Position numbers and translations under genes: made by a program. A stretch of DNA of 64,000 bases from Endothia cerciana (taxonomy: Eukaryota > Ascomycota > Sordariomycetes > Diaporthales > Cryphonectriaceae): assembly GCA_026119935.1 (NCBI GenBank), contig JALRMH010000043.1, positions 1 through 64,000 on the forward strand, in the 5' to 3' direction. Under the pieces are notes generated by a model. It was not told the origin of the DNA. It saw only the letters and a list, made by a program, of their open reading frames with translations, and made no database searches. Position 1 is the first letter of the stretch, and the number at the start of each line of letters is the position of its first letter. Positions 58,576 through 64,000 of this stretch are shown here, one piece after another.

Positions 58576-58982
58576 CTGACGGGCAAGCTATACGAGCATG
58601 GAGGAAGCGAGGCCTCTGACGAAGTACCCAGGTGATTGGACTCGCCATGTACTCTTGCACCTTTTGCTGACTCTGCGAGATGCAGCCATGGACGGGGCAT
58701 GTCACTTGCTTTGAATCAGAAGCGGGCTGGCAAAGGCCACAAGAAGTGCGCTGGTTGCTAAACCAAGCAAAAGATGGTATATCATACACCATATTCAAAT
58801 GGCCAGCCTGTACTGTACCCTATGCAATTGTGACAGGCAATAGGTTTGAACCTACGCCCAGAAACAATATGAAGATGGGCTGCAGAACCCGGCCAGTCTC
58901 CCTCTCTTCAACAACCCACATGTTGGCGCGTGAGCGGCATGTCAATCTTGTACAAGTAGATGCTCCGCAGTATCACATAAGG
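58576..58982. other. Intergenic region between convergent genes
   Basis: 407 bases with no visible gene or repeat; it should contain both 3' ends. Confidence 0.7.
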
Positions 58983-61267
58983 TCACAGTTTCGCAAGTAG
59001 AGCAGCCGCGGCTTCCTTGACCCTCTCCTTGGCGTCGTGGATTTGCCTTAGACTGGGTGGCATACCCGTCAGGCTATTCGCGAGCGGCCTGCTACTCGCA
59101 CGCGCCGCCAACAGGTCCATACACTCCTGTGTCAGTCTGTGGTATCCCTCCATAGTCTTGAAGTCATCCTTGTGCCTCTCCACTTCCTCGGGCAGCATGA
59201 TCAGTGGAGGTGCCGGGATCATACTGACCTTGGGCGGAGGAGGCGGAGGCACGACGACGGGTTCTGGCTGCGTTGGTGGCATGACATTAACTACGTCGGA
59301 CGGGTTTTGACACGGTGCGGGCACATCATTGCCAGGCAGCGGAGGAGAAGCAAGATACTCGTACCCGTGTGTGGTGATGAGGCCAGTGGGAGTCAAGTAC
59401 TTCTGGGGTGGCTTGCCCTGCGTTGGGTACGGAAAGAGGCCAAACTGCGCCATGTAGTCGGCCTCAAACTTTTGTGGTTGTGAGGGGGCCGGCATGGGAG
59501 CGAGTGGTCGAGGAACTGTCGGCCGAAGGGGAGTGGGACTTGGTGCGATGTTGTTACGTTGACCGGGGGGTCCGGCGGGAGGGGCTCGCGTCACATTTGC
59601 TAGCCCAAAGCCGCCAGCTATATGTCGTTGAGGAGCGCTTCCTCCGTATCCGTACTGCTTATCGAGTTCCCCGTTGTCGAAGCTGGGATCGGACGTCACG
59701 TTCGTGACTTGGGTTGCTGAGGATGGTGGCGGCAGGTCATTTTGTTGCACAGAGCTATCGGCCTGGCCGGACTGTGGTTGCATGGATGCAGGCGGATCCA
59801 CATTCATGACCATAGGTGTAGCACCGTGGCCCTGTGCTGAGGCCTCCATGTCGTGCCCATCGTCGCCAACTTCGTCGGCATCTGTCCTCTCACTACCGGT
59901 GTTCTCTTCGTCGCTACCGTCTTCGTCGCTCGAAACCTCAATAACCTCCAGCGGTGCATTTCCTCCAGGAACAGATGGAGAAGGGCCCTGCGCTGATGTG
60001 GGTGGTGTGTCTCCCTGGCCAGGGCCGAACACTGGGTCGAAGGTCTCAGGCAAATAGTCTACGCCGGGTATCTTGTTGAGGACGTTCCCGGCTACGGCCC
60101 CACCCTTACGTCTTTCTGCTGCGAGTGATCTCAAATGTTGCGCATTCTGCCTCAGATGTTCTGGGTCGCGCGGCTTCGGCCTCGCATCACCCATCAACTT
60201 ATAGCCGTACTCGCGCCGCGCGTCCTGCGTAAACTCCTCGTTCATCTTGCTCTTGACCCACTCATCGACGTTCGCGATTCCCAACTCCCGGGCAATGCTC
60301 TCGAACTGATCCTTCTGAGCCTTTACCGCACGGTTGCGGGCCGTGGCGCGGATATTTTCGACGTTGCGCTGGGTGTCCTCGGTCAGACCCCAGACAGTAC
60401 GCAGTCGCTCGACGGTGGCAGCGCCCCGCTTGAGCTTGACACCCCGGGCGCTGAGGTTCTCGGCGATCTGGACTGCAGACATCCCCTCCTTGGTCATCCG
60501 CGTGATCTCGGCCTTGCGCATGACGCGTATCCGTACTCGTTTGACGGGAACCGGGTCGCTGTTTGCCATCCGCTCGGCGTGTTCGAGGTGGGCTTTTCGA
60601 ATATTCGCGAGGCCTTGCTCCGTCATACGTCTTCTTGCCTGTCACGATGGTCTTTTATGTTAGACTGGCACGCCTTATACGGTAGTCTTCGTGGGTATCC
60701 GCTTGATAAACTGACCCTCTGTCTAAGACCCCATTTCATCCTCTGCCTTGCGACGGCCCGGTTGCTGGTCTCCACGCCCTTCGCCATGAGAGCTTCAGCT
60801 ATGGCCTTGCAGCCCTGGCCTTTTTTTGTGCGCGCCTCGATCTCGTTCCTGAATTCATCGAGGTTCGAGCCCACCTTCCCTCTCGTCTTCGGATACAGCC
60901 ATGGCCGCCCGTTCGGATCAAGTCCGGTCCCCCCCCGCGCCGCCCAGCTGAGATCTGCCTTCCTCGTGTCTACGCCTTCCAGCACGGCCTCCGGGTCCTG
61001 GGGCTGTCTCCGGGTGATCAGTCGCAGCGAGGCATAATCGGCGCCTGGCACGACGGGGTTGCGCGCGCCATCTGTTGGCACCGCCGAGCTTGCATTCCTG
61101 GTGGCGTCGCCTGCGTGACCAGCTCGACTCTCTGCATTGTTCGCACCCGTGTTTTGTTGCTGTACAGCTTGTTGCAGCTGGGCCAGGTGCTCTTCCTCTG
61201 CCGAACCTCGATTGGAGGTGGGACTATCTTGGTTTTCGCGACGGCGGGCGTATGCGCCAGTCGGCAT
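58983..61267 (-). CDS. Protein of unknown function with a duplicated helix-turn-helix-like motif
   Basis: Two exons (61267-60716, 60638-58983) give 735 residues; I do not recognise a named family. Two related segments occur at about residues 142-181 and 228-269, sharing the plan E-I-x-R-T-K-x-G, then I-A-E-x-L-x-A-x-G-V, then R-x-R-x-x-W-G-L. That spacing is typical of a helix-turn-helix unit, so two DNA-binding units in tandem are plausible. The first is cut by the phase-0 intron just after its end. Further on are an acidic serine-rich patch (SSDEDGSDEENTGSERTD) and long Pro/Gln-rich disordered stretches ending in LRQIHDAKERVKEAAAALLA. A nuclear, DNA-binding or regulatory role is an inference from this layout. 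Confidence 0.75.
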
Positions 61268-62278
61268 CTTGGATGACTCGCATGCGACGCGTGGTTGGAT
61301 CGCGGGTGTTTGGCATCGGGGGTCGGTTGTTGTTATCTCGTAAGGCCTCCGAGCCAGCTGCGGGAGGAGAGCTCTCTCATTTGGCGCCAAACCAGCCACA
61401 GCCACAACCTACAGCCCAGCCACGGTATCAGCCACCTTGCAGCTTCGAGATTGTGGCCTCCCCCCCCCCCCCCAAAAAAGCGGATGAAAGACAGAAGGAA
61501 GAAAAGTAGGAAAAAAAGGTGAGAAGAGAGGGAAGACTGGAATGGAAGGAAGTGGAAGACAATGAGTGAGCGCGGGTAGTACAGTCATTATTCTTCAAAA
61601 TGACGTTCTCTAGGTGATCCATCTTGTGGACGTGACCGAGCTACACGGCAATGGTGGGAGATGACGCTGTATATTCATTGCAGAGCTTGGAAGATTATGA
61701 TTTCTCTTTTTTTTGAGAGAGAGGGGCTTAGATATAGCTTGTTGGGAGGTGGGCTTTCGCAATGATCAAGAAGACGGCTAAACATTCACGTGTTAGCGTC
61801 TGATAATAATTCCTCTTCCTCTTAATTCCAGTAGAGCCATGAAAATTTTAGTCATGGTCAGATTATGCGAAGGGGAGCTTAGAGAATCTCACGCTTAATT
61901 CGAAAGTTGATTGGTGTACAAGACAACTTCACCTCTTATCTGCGTACCCCCCTTTTCTTCTTCCTTTTCATAGATCGTCCTTGTTAAAAGGATTAGATTC
62001 TCCACGCAGCGCCCAGAATTTAAGCCAAGACTGGGATGTGGGCATGAATTTGCCTTCTGATACGTTATATGCATGTTGCAATGTTAAAGTACATCGAGTG
62101 CTTTAATATACGTTAGGCACCATGGCAAAGTTTAGCAGCGAGCGGGTGTAAGTTGAATGCGCATTTAAAGAATCTAGAGCAATCTGGTGGGCTATCCAAC
62201 AGCCCTTGACATAGAAGCGAGACAGGTCTTCAGAGTAAAATCGTATGGAAAGCAAGCCGGTCTGGCTCGCCTGGCTAT
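61268..62278. other. Intergenic region, partly AT-rich
   Basis: 1011 bases with no supportable gene. From about 61660 to 62180 the sequence is clearly richer in A and T than the genes on either side, with short T-runs and many TpA steps. A C-run lies at about 61460-61473. No terminal repeats were seen. Confidence 0.6.
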
Positions 62279-63715
62279 CTAGGCAGGACCATCGACCTCC
62301 TTCTCGTCTTCACCCAGTAGTCCCAGGGCTTGACGCCGAGTGGGGGAACTCGGGTCGAAATACGGCTTCTCACACAGAGACGTGACTCGGGTGCCATGTC
62401 GAGGGTGCCTGCCACCGTAGTCCCAGCTCGCGTTGTGGTTTGTGATTCTGCCAACGATAAGTTAGCCTCGGAAAGACGCATCGACATATTCTCGGGCGTG
62501 TCTGACCTGTTGTCCCAGATGGCGCTCGCGCCCTGAGACCACTTGAAGCGGACCTGGATGTCGGGGTTCGATTCATACACATGACACAAGTAGTTCAAAA
62601 TCAAATCACTTTCCGCCCTGTCGAGTCCTACGATGCGGTCGCACATGGAACGGTTGACGAAGAGTGACTTCCAGCCAGTGGCGGGATGGGTTCGAACGAT
62701 TGGGTGAATCCGCTCGACGTGCTTGGGTCCTTCTTCAGGATGGTTACGGTCCAGATATGGGTGAGCTGTTAAGAGAACGCACAGAGGTTAGCAGGAGTCG
62801 CACCGCCTGAATAGCAGCGCAAGTCAAGCAGAGCCCTCTTGGACTGAGAAGTGACCACTAACCTGAACGGAATACGCCAAGCTTGCCGTCGATGATCTTG
62901 CGGAAGTCCGGAGACAGCTTCTCATAAGCGGCGTAGCCACTCGCCCAGAGCGTATCGCCGCCAGTCGGGGGAATTGTGTCATTGTGCAGATGGGTGTATC
63001 CAGCGGGGTGCAGCTCATGGACGAGGTCGCTGTGCCATCGGGACGCGCCACCGGGCTTGCGGAAGCCGGCCTGGCGCTCGGTCGCCATCAGATCCGGCCA
63101 GATGATGCTGACACCGGGAACCCCTGGCACCTGGGGCACTTGGGGCTACGGAAAGGTGTCAGCACAGCTTTGGTATTTCTCGACGAATAGTCTTGGAGAT
63201 AATGACGCACATGGACCTCGACCTCACCGAACCATTCTCCCAGCTGCTGAATGTTAACTTGAGCTCCCACCTGGTTGCCAAAGGGGGCAGGGTGTGGTAC
63301 GTGCCGACTTTTGTTGCTGAGGAGACAGGTCTTGGTCACGGAAGAAGACAACGCTGCGCTCTGCGACGAGGAGCGCAAGCTCATCCTTCTGCTGGTCGGT
63401 GAGGTCCTTCAGCTGCAGACCCTCGATCTCAGTTCCGATGTGGGTTGTGAGATCAGTCACTTTCGTGGCTGCCGAGAACAGGGCCTTCTTCTCCTTGTCA
63501 GCCCGCGAGCCTGGGTCGGCGTACGGCCGCTCCACATTGCGAATCTTGTAGACATCATCTAGAAAGAGGGGTCTCGAAGGCCTGTATGGATAACCATTGC
63601 TGAGATCAATGCCTGCCTTCTTCAGCCGGATAGCCGTCGGCTCCGGGAGACCCAGGTTGTCCTTTCGGGGCTCCGCGACGTCAACGATCTCAGGAATGAT
63701 GGGAGCTGGAGCCAT
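62279..63715 (-). CDS. TauD/TfdA-family alpha-ketoglutarate-dependent dioxygenase
   Basis: Five exons are predicted: 63715-63301, 63257 or 63246 to 63211, 63145-62863, 62765-62507 and 62447-62279, about 390 residues. All joins but the first are in frame and clear. The protein has VVFFRDQDLSPQQQ, then LGEWFGEVEVHPQVPQVPGV, the iron motif HSD (about residues 192-194) in GGASRWHSDL, and NDTIPPTGGDTLWASGYAAY. The exon 4-5 join gives ASAIWDNRITNHNASWDYGG, holding the distal histidine, and the arginine region follows with RHGTRVTSLCE. These are features of taurine/sulfonate-type dioxygenases, which use Fe(II) and 2-oxoglutarate. No standard GT-AG pair gives the exact family spacing at the first junction (see findings). 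Confidence 0.85.
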
Positions 63716-64000
63716 AATGTGACTGTTCAGATGGTTCAGGTAGTTTGTTTGTAGTGACTCTTACAGATGATTCTAGTCTTTACGTGGGTCAGAACGACTC
63801 TCCCCCGTGTTCAGACCACATGATATATACTCTGAGCGTCTCGCTGGAGGCTACCTTTGAGATACCCCGAGCTCTCAGGGCCGACACATGACACGAGACA
63901 CAGCATTTCTAAGCATCCCGTTGCGGAGCTCCCAGATCTCCAAAGAAACGGCTTGAAATTGTAATCTGGTGCGGGGAAGTGCATCATAGTGGTTGAAGCC
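63716..64000 (-). promoter_or_regulatory. Upstream region of the TauD-type gene
   Basis: A TATA-like TATATAT on the minus strand (about 63823-63829) lies about 110 bases before the ATG at 63715. No other gene is seen to the window end. Confidence 0.5.

Noticed and set aside
1..64000. tRNA, rRNA, CRISPR or intact transposon
   Set aside because: No A/B-box pairs with a foldable cloverleaf, no rRNA-like blocks, no regularly spaced repeats and no paired terminal repeats were recognised; a covariance-model search would be needed to exclude divergent tRNAs.

Overview
The window is nuclear DNA of a filamentous ascomycete (Pezizomycotina). Class Sordariomycetes is the best guess from the overall protein flavour, but I cannot fix the genus. 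The evidence is: short GT-AG introns of about 45-170 bases in most genes; a Zn2Cys6 regulator; fungal-type housekeeping proteins (VPS41, APC1/BimE, Swi1, eIF3e, Img2); GC-rich coding sequence; and long, low-complexity intergenic DNA. No rRNA, tRNA, CRISPR array or intact transposon was recognised. Exon joins were worked out by hand from splice signals, reading phase and family knowledge. For spliced genes the coordinates give the CDS span, and exon limits are in the evidence.

Region 1 (1.8-15.1 kb) looks like a metabolic gene cluster. It holds a flavin monooxygenase with an extra N-terminal NTF2-like part, an amino-acid permease, a Zn2Cys6 activator divergent from that permease, an SDR dehydrogenase divergent from a Baeyer-Villiger monooxygenase, a relic of a GMC oxidoreductase, and a second APC-type permease. 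A perfect 13-bp palindrome of the CGG-N5-CCG type lies in the SDR/BVMO divergent promoter and is a candidate site for the local regulator.

Region 2 (15.7-41.2 kb) is mostly conserved housekeeping: a membrane M13 metallopeptidase, VPS41 divergent from APC1, a probable new CaaX-box protein, a tiny complex I MLRQ/B12D-like gene, eIF3e divergent from mitoribosomal Img2, and a Swi1 (ARID) SWI/SNF subunit with a 41-glutamine tract.

Region 3 (41.2-64 kb) is accessory. A 4.4-kb gene-free, repeat-bearing stretch is followed by an SDR, a UstYa-like (DUF3328) protein, a membrane-anchored aspartic protease, a zinc-independent MDR oxidoreductase, a frameshifted NmrA/isoflavone-reductase-like gene, an amidase, a protein with a duplicated helix-turn-helix-like motif and no recognised family, and a TauD-type dioxygenase. 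The UstYa-like gene raises the possibility of a ribosomal-peptide pathway, but I could not find a precursor peptide.

The points most worth following up are the cluster with its palindrome, the CaaX gene, the duplicated-motif protein, the orphan UstYa gene, the one-base break in the NmrA-like gene, the unresolved TauD exon join, and the recurrent poly-C tracts inside introns.
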